DNA of 57,612 nt from Prevotella sp. UBA2754 (GTDB taxonomy: Bacteria; Bacteroidota; Bacteroidia; Bacteroidales; Bacteroidaceae), in assembly GCA_002353295.1 (NCBI GenBank), contig DEJG01000006.1, positions 1-57,612 of the forward strand, given 5' to 3'. The translations under genes and the position numbers were made by a program. Numbering within the stretch: the first letter of the stretch is position 1; every line of letters starts with the position of its first letter. Below, piece by piece: positions 48,714 through 57,541 of the stretch. The notes below the pieces were generated by a model. It was given only the letters and a program-made list of their open reading frames with translations. It ran no database searches and was not told where the DNA came from.

Positions 48714-51077
48714 ATGAAGAAAGATTTACTTACTTTATTAGTGACGCTCTTCGCACTGACATTGTCGGCTGGTGAAGTGTCAGAACAGGAAGCGCTGCAG
48801 AAAGCCCAACAGTTCCTGCAGGGCAGAACTTTTCAGCAGAAACATATGCGTCGCGCTGCATCATCTCCTACTTTTGCAGATGGAGCTTTCTATGTGTTTA
48901 ATGCCGATGGCAATCAGGGCTATGTCTTGGTAAGTGCTGACGATCGTACGGAAGCCATTCTGGGCTATGCCGATGAGGGCAATATAGATATGAGCCGCTT
49001 GCCTTCCAATGCCCGTGTATGGTTAGAAAATTATGCGCGGCAAATCAAGGCGCTCACCTCCGAGGTTTCTCTGTCAGCTCCTCATCGTGCACCAGGTTCC
49101 GAGGTTGTCAAACCCCTGCTGACAGCCAAGTGGGATCAGGAATACCCCTACAATGAGCAGTGTCCCGAAGCCGAAGATAATGATAAGAATGTGATTCACA
49201 CCCTGACTGGTTGTGTGGCTACGGCGATGGCTCAGGTTATGTTCTACTACCAGTGGCCTCAAAAAGAGGTAAAGGGTTTGGAAGGTTATACCACGAAAAA
49301 AGAACCCTATCTCAATGTGGATGAGCTGGATCCTGTTACCTTCGATTGGAAGAATATGAAGGCTGTTTATACAGGTAAGGAAAATGCCAGCGATGCCAGT
49401 GTGAAGGCTGTATCCGAACTGATTCGCTATTGTGGTCAGTCTGTCGAGATGAACTATTCTCTCGATGTGTCAACCACCTTCCTTTATGCCGAAACTCTGG
49501 TCAGTTATTTTGGATTCAGCAAGACTGTAAATCAGTTGCGCCGCTATGGATTCAGCAATGACGAGTGGCAGAAGATATTGTACGATGAGATGGTAGCCAA
49601 GCGCCCTGTGCTCTATAGCGCCAGTAACGGAAGTGGCGGTCACCAGTTTGTGATCGACGGCTACGACGGCAAGGGACTCTTCCACGTCAATTGGGGGTGG
49701 GGAGGATATTCTGATGGCTATTTCTTGATAAACGACCTCAATCCTGATGCGCAAAGCGTAACCGGCGGTCCGTCCGATAATGGCTTCACCAATAGACAAG
49801 AAGCTATCATAGGTATTCAGAAACCTGTTGTTGGCGATGTGGCTTCCCAACCATACATCTATCAGGATTCTGAAATTTTAACCGACGACGAGAAGGATAT
49901 TGTCAGCAGTCGTGTTTTTACTCGCAGTTCCGTTTCCGACAACTTCCCAATGGTTTGTTTGAGAGGATGGTTCTTGTATACGGGTAATTACTATCCGACA
50001 GTGCAGCGCACATGGGCGATTTATCAAGGAGATAAGTGTATCCAGGTGTATGATGGTGACGGCTACATCGTTGAGCAGAAAATGAGCAACGATCAGCTGT
50101 CCGTTCAGCATAACATTCTGATGGGTGCAGGTCTGAAGGGCACATACCAGCTGCGTCAGGTCTATCGTTTCAGCGACACCGACACATGGAAGCTGCCTCT
50201 CAATCAAGACAACGGCAACATCCTGGTGGCCGAAATCACAGAAACGCAGCTCACCCTGCATGATACAGGAGGGTATAAGGAAAACGTGAAGGTGAATAAG
50301 ATGACACTTAGTGGTGACTATGTGGTGCATCGCCCCATGACGGCTACCATCAACTGGACCAAGGACAAGAATAGCCTGCAAAATGAAACTATCTTCTACC
50401 TATGGTTTGGAGGTGACGCTAAACCTCTGGCCTATCGTACTTCCTTCATAGGAAAGGGTGAAACAGAAGACTTGGTGATTGCTTTCAAACCCTCTCAGGA
50501 TGGTGAAGTTTCGATGTTCATCACTTCCGACTACAAGGGTGAAAACGTTATTTTCGACTATCCTGGCACAGTGACTATCAAGGATATGAAGGCGCAGAAG
50601 CTGAAGCCATCCTTCACCTGCGCCGATTGGAAGGATAATACACTGAAGTCGACAACGCTTCAGATTTCCGCCAAGTTCCAGAACATAGGTGTTAACGATT
50701 ATTCCGATAATGTCATCTTCGAACTGGTACCCGTTGATGCCGATAGAAAAGAGGCAGGCAAGAAGCAATATGTGCGCAAGCCTTTGACCCTGGCAGCCGA
50801 TGCTACGTCATCCTCTATGAATGTAGAGTTTGCAGGACTGACAAATGGTCAACAGTATAAGCTGTCAATCTGCTACTACACCAACGAGCAAAAGGGCAAG
50901 TATTTCTACTCTGTTGCTACTACTGACTATTTCACGGTTGATTCCTCAACAGGCATCAACGCTGTCCGTCCGTCCTCTCAGATTACTCGTCCCGCTTACA
51001 ACCTGCGCGGTCAGCGCGTCAGCGACAATTATCGAGGTCTCGTGATTCAGAATGGTAAAAAATACATGAAGAAATAA
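48714..51077 (+). CDS. C10-family (streptopain-like) cysteine protease, copy 1
   Basis: A 787-residue secreted protease. A signal peptide (to about LSAG) and an inhibitory propeptide (EVSEQEALQKAQQFLQGRTF) lead to the catalytic domain. Cys167 (HTLTGCVATAMAQ), His310 (GSGGHQFVIDGYDG) and the NWGWGGYSDGYF block are the streptopain signature. About 420 further residues of beta-sandwich-like sequence follow. The last 30 residues (RPAYNLRGQRVS and GLVIQNGKKYMKK) form a tail common on Prevotella secreted proteins and probably direct cell-surface export through the type IX system. The second copy starts 2 nt after its stop. Confidence 0.9.
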   Translation: MKKDLLTLLVTLFALTLSAGEVSEQEALQKAQQFLQGRTFQQKHMRRAASSPTFADGAFYVFNADGNQGYVLVSADDRTEAILGYADEGNIDMSRLPSNARVWLENYARQIKALTSEVSLSAPHRAPGSEVVKPLLTAKWDQEYPYNEQCPEAEDNDKNVIHTLTGCVATAMAQVMFYYQWPQKEVKGLEGYTTKKEPYLNVDELDPVTFDWKNMKAVYTGKENASDASVKAVSELIRYCGQSVEMNYSLDVSTTFLYAETLVSYFGFSKTVNQLRRYGFSNDEWQKILYDEMVAKRPVLYSASNGSGGHQFVIDGYDGKGLFHVNWGWGGYSDGYFLINDLNPDAQSVTGGPSDNGFTNRQEAIIGIQKPVVGDVASQPYIYQDSEILTDDEKDIVSSRVFTRSSVSDNFPMVCLRGWFLYTGNYYPTVQRTWAIYQGDKCIQVYDGDGYIVEQKMSNDQLSVQHNILMGAGLKGTYQLRQVYRFSDTDTWKLPLNQDNGNILVAEITETQLTLHDTGGYKENVKVNKMTLSGDYVVHRPMTATINWTKDKNSLQNETIFYLWFGGDAKPLAYRTSFIGKGETEDLVIAFKPSQDGEVSMFITSDYKGENVIFDYPGTVTIKDMKAQKLKPSFTCADWKDNTLKSTTLQISAKFQNIGVNDYSDNVIFELVPVDADRKEAGKKQYVRKPLTLAADATSSSMNVEFAGLTNGQQYKLSICYYTNEQKGKYFYSVATTDYFTVDSSTGINAVRPSSQITRPAYNLRGQRVSDNYRGLVIQNGKKYMKK

Positions 51078-51079
51078 GC

Positions 51080-53422
51080 ATGAAAAAGATATCTTCCGTC
51101 ATTAGTCTGCTGCTTGTCAGTCTGACATTGTCTGCAGGCGAAGTGTCAGAACAGGAAGCGCTGCAGAAAGCCCAACAGTTCCTGCAGGGCAGAACGTTCC
51201 AGCAGAAGCATCTCAGAAGAGCCCAGTCGGCCGTTGGCGATGGGACATTTTACGTGTTCAATGCCGATGGTAACAACGGTTTCGTCATTGTGAGTGCCGA
51301 CGACCGTACGATGCCGATTCTGGGCTATGCCGACAAAGGGCGGCTCGACCTGCAATCCATGCCCGCCAACGTACGGTCTTTGTTGGAAGACTACGCGCAG
51401 CAGCTTCATGCGCTGCGCAGTGGCGAAGGTACGGCAGTCACCCCTCATGTGTTGGGCAAGCCCATCGATGTGATGCTGACGTGCCGTTGGGGACAGGGAA
51501 AACCCTACAACCTGGATTGCCCGAAGGATGGCGCCGTACGCAGTCTGACGGGATGCGGAGCTACGGCATTGGCGCAGTATCTCTATTACCATAAGCCCAA
51601 AGCGGCGAAGGCGATTCCTGCCTATACCACTGAGACGAAGAAAATTGCAGTGGAAGCGCTCCCTGCTTATACCTTCAAGTGGGATATCATGAAGGACAAA
51701 TATACAGAGAAGGAAACGTACGAAGATGCGTCGGCCATGGAGGTTGCCAAACTGATGCGCTATGCGGGCCAGTCGTTTTCGATGGATTACGCCAGCGACC
51801 AGTCAGCAGGCTTGCCTTCCCCCGAAGCCCTTATCAAGTATTTTGGTTTCAGTGATAATACCCGCGAAGTCAGACATGCTAATTATACCAGCAGCGATTG
51901 GGATCAGCTCATCTACGACGAACTGGCAGCCAAACGCCCTGTACTCTTCTATGGAAGTGCTGTCGGTGGTGCGCACGAGTTCGTTATCGACGGCTATGAT
52001 GCCAATGGGCTCTTCCACGTCAATTGGGGGTGGAGTGGTATGAATGATGGTTACTTTGTACTCTCTATCTTGAATCCCTTTACCGTTAATGCCACAGGCG
52101 TAGCTGCTGAGTCGGGTTACAATACCACTCAGATAGTCATCATCGGAGGCGAACCGGCTAAGGACGGTGAGTCGCTCGTACTACAGGGAGTAGTTGAGTA
52201 CATCAATACGGAGGGAATGGAAGAGGGTCATAAGTTCTCTCGCACTTCTGCCACAGAGGATTTCAAGGATGTGCCCCTCAATTTTTATGTATCTTCTCTT
52301 GGCGAAACCGCTTCGGTTGATTATGCCATAGCAGTCTATCGGGGTTCAGAAAAGGTGAAACAGATAGACTTTCTGAAGAACCAGACGCTGGCTCACAAAT
52401 TTGTGACCGCAAAGGGCAACATCAGTTTTGGTGCCGGTTTGCCAGACGGTTACTACGACCTGCGTCTGCTGGTCAGTAAGGCAGGCGAAAACAAGTGGAT
52501 GCCTTTGGATATTTATGAAGATGCAAGCAGTGAACTGGAAAAATCAACCTATATGGCGGAAATCAAGGGCAATACCCTCACTCTTGGAATAGGAGCAGTG
52601 AAATTCGATGCCAAGAATGTGCAGGTTCAGAAGGTTGAATTCACTGACCCCTTGCTGAAAGACCGTCCTGCTGCTGCCACGATTACATGGCTGAATGGCA
52701 ATATTTTCAACGAGACCACTTTCTACCTGCGTATAGGCGACGACGCCAAAGCAGCCAGTTCCGTATCTTCCTATTGCAGCTATGGCGAGACGGTTCAGGC
52801 GCAACTCATCTTTACCCCCAAGCAGGCAGGCGCCAATCAGAAATACCGCATCTATGTGGATGACACAATGACCCAACTGGTCTATGAGGGCACCATCTCC
52901 ATAGGAGAGGCTCAGATTCAGAAACTGGGTGCTGAAATCACCATCGAGGGTAAGTCTGACAATCCCCTCGACCCCTATAAGTACACCTACCTGAAGGGTA
53001 CGGTCAAGGTCACCAATACAGGTACAAACACCTACAACGACTACGTGGCTATCCGTCTTACCCAATTGGATGCGTCGTCCAACCCGGTTGGCAGGCCTAT
53101 TCTCTATTCTTCGATTGTCAATATCGCTCCCAAAGCCTCCGTTGCATTGCCTATCGATGTTGTCGGACTGACACCGGGTGCCGACTATCAGTTGGAAGTC
53201 GTCTATTGGTCGCTCGAGCAGGGAATCGAAGACTTGGATGGCACTGGCGACCACACGGCAGGCAAAGAAGTCATCTTTGTTGACAAGAATGCTACTGCCA
53301 TTACGACGATTCACCAATCGCCACTCACCGATCAGCCCGCTTATAACCTGCGTGGAGAGCGCGTAAACGGCAGCTATCGGGGCATCGTCATTCGGAATGG
53401 AAAAAAATATGTCGTTAAATAG
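51080..53422 (+). CDS. C10-family (streptopain-like) cysteine protease, copy 2
   Basis: A 780-residue paralogue of the gene just upstream, with the same layout: signal peptide, propeptide, catalytic domain with Cys159 (SLTGCGATALAQYLYYH) and His299 (GGAHEFVIDGYDA), NWGWSGMNDGYF, a long C-terminal part and the PAYNLRGERV tail ending KKYVVK. Both proteases look active. A 56-nt stretch in the propeptide is identical to copy 1 (51140-51195), although the rest has diverged strongly. It is transcribed from the promoter before copy 1 because the gap is only 2 nt. Confidence 0.9.
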   Translation: MKKISSVISLLLVSLTLSAGEVSEQEALQKAQQFLQGRTFQQKHLRRAQSAVGDGTFYVFNADGNNGFVIVSADDRTMPILGYADKGRLDLQSMPANVRSLLEDYAQQLHALRSGEGTAVTPHVLGKPIDVMLTCRWGQGKPYNLDCPKDGAVRSLTGCGATALAQYLYYHKPKAAKAIPAYTTETKKIAVEALPAYTFKWDIMKDKYTEKETYEDASAMEVAKLMRYAGQSFSMDYASDQSAGLPSPEALIKYFGFSDNTREVRHANYTSSDWDQLIYDELAAKRPVLFYGSAVGGAHEFVIDGYDANGLFHVNWGWSGMNDGYFVLSILNPFTVNATGVAAESGYNTTQIVIIGGEPAKDGESLVLQGVVEYINTEGMEEGHKFSRTSATEDFKDVPLNFYVSSLGETASVDYAIAVYRGSEKVKQIDFLKNQTLAHKFVTAKGNISFGAGLPDGYYDLRLLVSKAGENKWMPLDIYEDASSELEKSTYMAEIKGNTLTLGIGAVKFDAKNVQVQKVEFTDPLLKDRPAAATITWLNGNIFNETTFYLRIGDDAKAASSVSSYCSYGETVQAQLIFTPKQAGANQKYRIYVDDTMTQLVYEGTISIGEAQIQKLGAEITIEGKSDNPLDPYKYTYLKGTVKVTNTGTNTYNDYVAIRLTQLDASSNPVGRPILYSSIVNIAPKASVALPIDVVGLTPGADYQLEVVYWSLEQGIEDLDGTGDHTAGKEVIFVDKNATAITTIHQSPLTDQPAYNLRGERVNGSYRGIVIRNGKKYVVK

Positions 53423-53441
53423 GCAATAAAAGTTAATTTAT

Positions 53442-53472
53442 TTTGCTATTTGCCCGCTAATGCGTACCTTTG
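53442..53472 (+). promoter_or_regulatory. promoter of gyrA
   Basis: TTTG at 53442-53445, exactly 19 bp, TACCTTTG at 53465-53472. The leader is about 65 nt. An inverted repeat overlaps spacer and leader. Confidence 0.8.
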
Positions 53473-53510
53473 TGCTCGATTTGAAAAAGGTAAAAAACGC
53501 GTTAGCGGGC
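53452..53510. repeat. inverted repeat surrounding the gyrA -7 box
   Basis: 13-nt arms GCCCGCTAATGCG (53452-53464) and CGCGTTAGCGGGC (53498-53510), 12 of 13 complementary with the mismatch tolerable as G-T in RNA. The left arm fills the -33/-7 spacer, the right arm lies in the leader, and the -7 box sits in the loop. A smaller hairpin GGGC / GCCC follows directly. Confidence 0.75.
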
Positions 53511-53545
53511 TTTAAAATGCCCTTAGCGTCAAAATTTTAAAAATA

Positions 53546-56083
53546 ATGGATCAAACATTCGACAACGACAGAATTATCAAAATCAACATCGAGGAAGAGA
53601 TGAAATCCTCCTACATCGACTACTCCATGTCGGTGATTGTGGCGCGTGCGCTGCCTGATGTGCGTGACGGTTTCAAACCAGTACATCGCCGTATCCTTTA
53701 CGGTATGATGAACATCAACAACGTTTCAACCCAGCCTTATAAGAAGTGTGCTCGCGTCGTCGGTGAGGTGCTTGGTAAGTACCACCCTCATGGCGACAGC
53801 TCTGTTTACGGAGCACTGGTGCGCATGGCCCAGGATTGGAACCTGCGCTATACGCTGGTCGATGGACAAGGAAACTTCGGTAGTGTTGATGGCGACTCTC
53901 CTGCCGCTATGCGTTATACGGAGTGCCGACTTTCGAAGATGGGCGAGCATATCATGGACGATTTGGAGAAAGACACCGTCGACATGATGAACAACTTCGA
54001 CGATTCGCTCGTTGAGCCTACCGTCATGCCTACCAAGATTCCTAATCTGCTGGTGAATGGTGGTAACGGTATTGCCGTCGGTATGGCTACCAATATGCCT
54101 ACCCACAATCTGGGTGAGGTCATCGACGGTTGCTGCGCTTATATCGACAATCCTGATATCGACACCGAGGGGCTGATGCAGTATATTCCAGGTCCCGACT
54201 TCCCAACAGGAGCCTATATCTACGGTCTGCAGGGCGTGAAAGATGCCTACGAGACGGGACGCGGACGTATCGTGATGCGTGCCAAAGCTGAAATCGAGGC
54301 TGGCGAACAGCACGATAAGATTGTAGTGACCGAGATACCTTACGGTGTCAACAAGGCCGATCTCGTTGCCTATATTGCCGACTTGGCCAATCAGCACAAG
54401 ATTGAGGGTGTGGCTAATGTCAACGACGAATCCGGTCGTCAGGGCATGCGTATCGTGGTAGACTGCAAGCGCGATGCCAATGCTAATGTGCTGCTCAACA
54501 AACTGTTTAAGATGACGGCTCTACAGAGTTCATTCTCAGTGAATAACATCGCATTGGTAAAGGGACGTCCACGTCTGCTTACCCTCAAGGAATGCATCAA
54601 ATATTTCGTTGAGCATCGTCACGATGTGACCATCCGTCGCACCAAGTACGATTTGAAGAAAGCCCAGGAGCGTGCCCACATCCTCGAAGGATTGATTATT
54701 GCCGTCAACAACATCGACGAGGTGGTTCACATCATTAGAAATAGTAAGACGCCAAGTGATGCCCAGCACAATTTGGAAGTGCGCTTCAATCTGGACGAAC
54801 TGCAGTCGAAGGCTATCGTGGATATGCGTCTGGCACAGCTCACCGGTTTGCGTGTCGACCAGCTGCATCAGGAGTTCGACGACTTGCAGAAACTCATTGC
54901 CGACTTGCAGGAAATTCTCGACAATCCAGAGCGTTGCAAGCAGGTGATGAAGGACGAGTTGCAGGAGGTAAAGGAGAAGTATGGCGACGAGCGCCGCACC
55001 GAGATTATCCCCTTCGACCACGAGTTCAATGCCGAAGACTTCTATCCCGATGACCCTGTGGTTATCACCATTTCGCATATGGGATATATCAAACGTACCA
55101 AGCTCGACGAATTCCACGAGCAGGGCAGGGGAGGCGTCGGTGCCAAAGCCGCACGTCATCGCGACAACGACTTCACCGAGTATATCTATCCTGCCACCAT
55201 GCACAACACGCTGCTTTTCTTCACCCAGAAGGGACGCTGCTACTGGCAGAAGTGCTACGAGATTCCTGAGGGCGACAAGAATTCAAAGGGTCGCGCCATT
55301 CAGAATATGCTCAACATCGAGCCCGACGACGCCATCAATGCCGTATTGCGCATCAAGAACTTCAACGACGAGGAGTTCCTCAAGTCGCACTACGTCGTAT
55401 TTGCCACCAAGCAGGGTATCATCAAGAAGACGCGCCTCGACCAATATAAGAATGTACGTGCAGCAGGTGTTCGCGCCATCAATATCAATGAGGGCGACGC
55501 CGTGGTAGGCGTTCGTCTGACCAACGGCCATAACGAACTGCTGCTGGCCAACCGCAACGGACGTGCCGTGCGCTTCGACGAGAACGATATCCGTTCTATG
55601 GGACGTGTTTCCACAGGTGTCATCGGTATGCGTCTCGATGGAGGCGACGACGAGGTGGTAGGCATGGTATGCGTCAACGACCCACAGACAGAGACCATCA
55701 TGGTTGTTTCTGAGAACGGCTACGGCAAGCGCTCTGAGGTGGAAGACTACCGTAAGACCGCCCGCGGTGCCAAGGGTGTGAAGACACTCGCCATTACCGA
55801 GAAGACAGGCCGTCTGGTAGCCATCAAGGTAGTGACCGATGAGAACGACCTCATGATTATCAACAAGTCGGGCATTCTGATTCGTCTGAAGGTAGCCGAC
55901 GTTCGCGTCATGGGTCGTGCCACACAGGGTGTTCGCCTCATCAACCTCACCAAGAAGAACGACAGCATTGCTTCCGTTTGTAAGGTGATGTCCAGTCAGG
56001 AAGAGGATGTAGAAGAAGCCGAGATTGTCGATGAGGAGCTTCAGGACGAAGCTATCGATACCCCGACAAACAATCAAGAATAA
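53546..56083 (+). CDS. gyrA: DNA gyrase subunit A
   Basis: An 845-residue type II topoisomerase subunit that breaks and rejoins DNA; with GyrB it introduces negative supercoils. Tyr124 (AAMRYTECRLSKM) is the DNA-linking residue. The quinolone region reads KYHPHGDSSVYGALVRMAQ, with Ser at the position most often mutated in resistance. The C-terminal half contains the repeated beta-pinwheel blades, and the GyrA-box-like QGRGGVGAKAA (about 530) supports gyrase rather than ParC. The end is acidic (EEDVEEAEIVDEEL). Length is normal. Its promoter is unusual in sitting inside a long inverted repeat. Confidence 0.95.
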   Translation: MDQTFDNDRIIKINIEEEMKSSYIDYSMSVIVARALPDVRDGFKPVHRRILYGMMNINNVSTQPYKKCARVVGEVLGKYHPHGDSSVYGALVRMAQDWNLRYTLVDGQGNFGSVDGDSPAAMRYTECRLSKMGEHIMDDLEKDTVDMMNNFDDSLVEPTVMPTKIPNLLVNGGNGIAVGMATNMPTHNLGEVIDGCCAYIDNPDIDTEGLMQYIPGPDFPTGAYIYGLQGVKDAYETGRGRIVMRAKAEIEAGEQHDKIVVTEIPYGVNKADLVAYIADLANQHKIEGVANVNDESGRQGMRIVVDCKRDANANVLLNKLFKMTALQSSFSVNNIALVKGRPRLLTLKECIKYFVEHRHDVTIRRTKYDLKKAQERAHILEGLIIAVNNIDEVVHIIRNSKTPSDAQHNLEVRFNLDELQSKAIVDMRLAQLTGLRVDQLHQEFDDLQKLIADLQEILDNPERCKQVMKDELQEVKEKYGDERRTEIIPFDHEFNAEDFYPDDPVVITISHMGYIKRTKLDEFHEQGRGGVGAKAARHRDNDFTEYIYPATMHNTLLFFTQKGRCYWQKCYEIPEGDKNSKGRAIQNMLNIEPDDAINAVLRIKNFNDEEFLKSHYVVFATKQGIIKKTRLDQYKNVRAAGVRAININEGDAVVGVRLTNGHNELLLANRNGRAVRFDENDIRSMGRVSTGVIGMRLDGGDDEVVGMVCVNDPQTETIMVVSENGYGKRSEVEDYRKTARGAKGVKTLAITEKTGRLVAIKVVTDENDLMIINKSGILIRLKVADVRVMGRATQGVRLINLTKKNDSIASVCKVMSSQEEDVEEAEIVDEELQDEAIDTPTNNQE

Positions 56084-56108
56084 AATGTTTAACCAATATT
56101 AAAAGCTT

Positions 56109-57320
56109 ATGAAAAAATTAATGATGATGGCAATGATGCTCGTAGCAAGTGCTACAGCCTTTGCTGGTGACAGTGATGCTTTGAAGGCTATCAAGAAAGC
56201 CAAGTCTTATGGCGATGCCGAGAAGCTCCTCAAATCTTCTGAACTGGCCAACGACGAAGAGCGTGCTGAGGCTTACAACAAGCTCGTTGACCTCGCTCTT
56301 GAGAAAGTAAGCAAGGAGACAGGTACTATTGCACAGAATCAGGCTGTCAAGCAGCTGGGCACTGGTAAGGAAGAAGCCTACGACACTTTGGGTTTGGGCA
56401 ACAGCATTGTCAATGCCATCAATGCGGCTATCAAGTGCAACGAATTCGACCAGAAGCCCAATGCTAAAGGCAAAATCAAGCCACAGTATGCTGAGAAGAA
56501 TCCAGCCCGCATCTGGCCCGTTCGCTCACATCTGGTAAACATCGGTCAGGATATGGCTCGCAAGGGCGACAATGCTGCCGTTCTGAAGTATTGGGGAGCA
56601 TTCCTTGATTCAGCTGAAGATCCTCTCTTCGCTGCTCAGGACCATGAGGCAGAGAAGGCATATATCGGACAGGTAGCTTACTTCGCCGGTCGCTATGCCG
56701 CTGATGCCAAGGATATGCCAAAGGCTAAGAAATATCTGAATATTGCCATGAAGGACCCTGAGATGAAGAAGGACGCACAGAACTTCCTGTTCTACGTGAT
56801 GCGCAGCACACTGAAGTCCAAGGAAGATTCGCTCAACTATCTCAACGAGATGAAGCAACTCTATGCTCAGGAGCCTGAGAACGACGAGATTCTGGGTAAC
56901 ATCTACAGCATGTACGAAGGTATGAACGACAAGGCTGCCATGACTCAGTTGCTCGACAACCACCTGGCTAAGTATCCTAACAGCTACATCGCTCTGGCTA
57001 ACAAGGGCTTGATGGCTATGCAGGAGAACAAGGCTGAGGAAGGTGCTACATGGTTCCGTAAGGCCGTTGCCGCCAATCCCGAGAATGCCATCGTACAGAC
57101 CTATCTGGGTATCTGTCTGAACGCTCAGGCTGCCGGTACTGATGACCAGGCTAAGCGTAAGTCTCTCTTCGAGGAGGCTGTCAAAGCCTTCGACAAGGCT
57201 AAGCAGCTCGATCCTAACAAGGCTCAGGTCAACTGGGGTTACAATCGTTATCAGGCCTACTACAACTTCTATGGCGCTGACGATCCCAAGACCAAGGATG
57301 CTGAATTAGATGCGAAATAA
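56109..57320 (+). CDS. secreted tetratricopeptide-repeat protein
   Basis: A 403-residue protein with a signal peptide (MKKLMMMAMMLVASATAFAG). Helical repeats of TPR type are clearest near the C-terminus (NSYIALANKGLMAMQENKAE, ATWFRKAVAANPENAIVQTY, FDKAKQLDPNKAQVNWGYNR). Such proteins are scaffolds in the periplasm; no catalytic domain is seen. It begins 25 nt after gyrA and may be cotranscribed. The last 130 nt recur 200 bp downstream, where the frame continues seven codons further (QWGQVLK, then a stop) than in this copy. This copy's C-terminus may therefore be shortened. Confidence 0.85.
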   Translation: MKKLMMMAMMLVASATAFAGDSDALKAIKKAKSYGDAEKLLKSSELANDEERAEAYNKLVDLALEKVSKETGTIAQNQAVKQLGTGKEEAYDTLGLGNSIVNAINAAIKCNEFDQKPNAKGKIKPQYAEKNPARIWPVRSHLVNIGQDMARKGDNAAVLKYWGAFLDSAEDPLFAAQDHEAEKAYIGQVAYFAGRYAADAKDMPKAKKYLNIAMKDPEMKKDAQNFLFYVMRSTLKSKEDSLNYLNEMKQLYAQEPENDEILGNIYSMYEGMNDKAAMTQLLDNHLAKYPNSYIALANKGLMAMQENKAEEGATWFRKAVAANPENAIVQTYLGICLNAQAAGTDDQAKRKSLFEEAVKAFDKAKQLDPNKAQVNWGYNRYQAYYNFYGADDPKTKDAELDAK

Positions 57321-57348
57321 ATCAATATATAAAATAATTTAGTTATCA

Positions 57349-57385
57349 AGTCCTGCCGTGCGTGATGCATAGCAGGGCTTTTTTT
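57349..57385 (+). terminator. intrinsic terminator after the TPR gene
   Basis: An 8-bp stem with one G-T pair (57349-57356 with 57372-57379), a 15-nt loop and a T-run at 57379-57385. It lies between the two copies of the TPR 3' end. Confidence 0.75.
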
Positions 57386-57387
57386 GT

Positions 57388-57541
57388 CTTCGACAAGGCC
57401 AAGCAGCTCGATCCTAACAAGGCTCAGGTCAACTGGGGTTACAACCGTTATCAGGCCTAATACAACTTCTATGGCGCTGACGATCCCAAGACCAAGGATG
57501 CTGAATTAGATGCGAAACAGTGGGGACAGGTACTGAAGTGA
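57388..57541 (+). pseudogene. duplicated 3' fragment of the TPR gene
   Basis: 57388-57517 repeats 57188-57317 with three substitutions in 130 nt, at an offset of exactly 200 bp. In the coding frame one substitution creates a stop (TAC to TAA at 57458-57460). After the shared part the fragment continues QWGQVLK and stops at 57539-57541, where the IS end begins. It has no start or promoter and is not expected to make a protein. The extra seven codons probably preserve the older C-terminus of the gene. Confidence 0.85.

Noticed and set aside
55283..56077. A 264-codon minus-strand frame opposite gyrA
   Set aside because: Shadow of the highly biased gyrA codon usage; no recognisable motifs.
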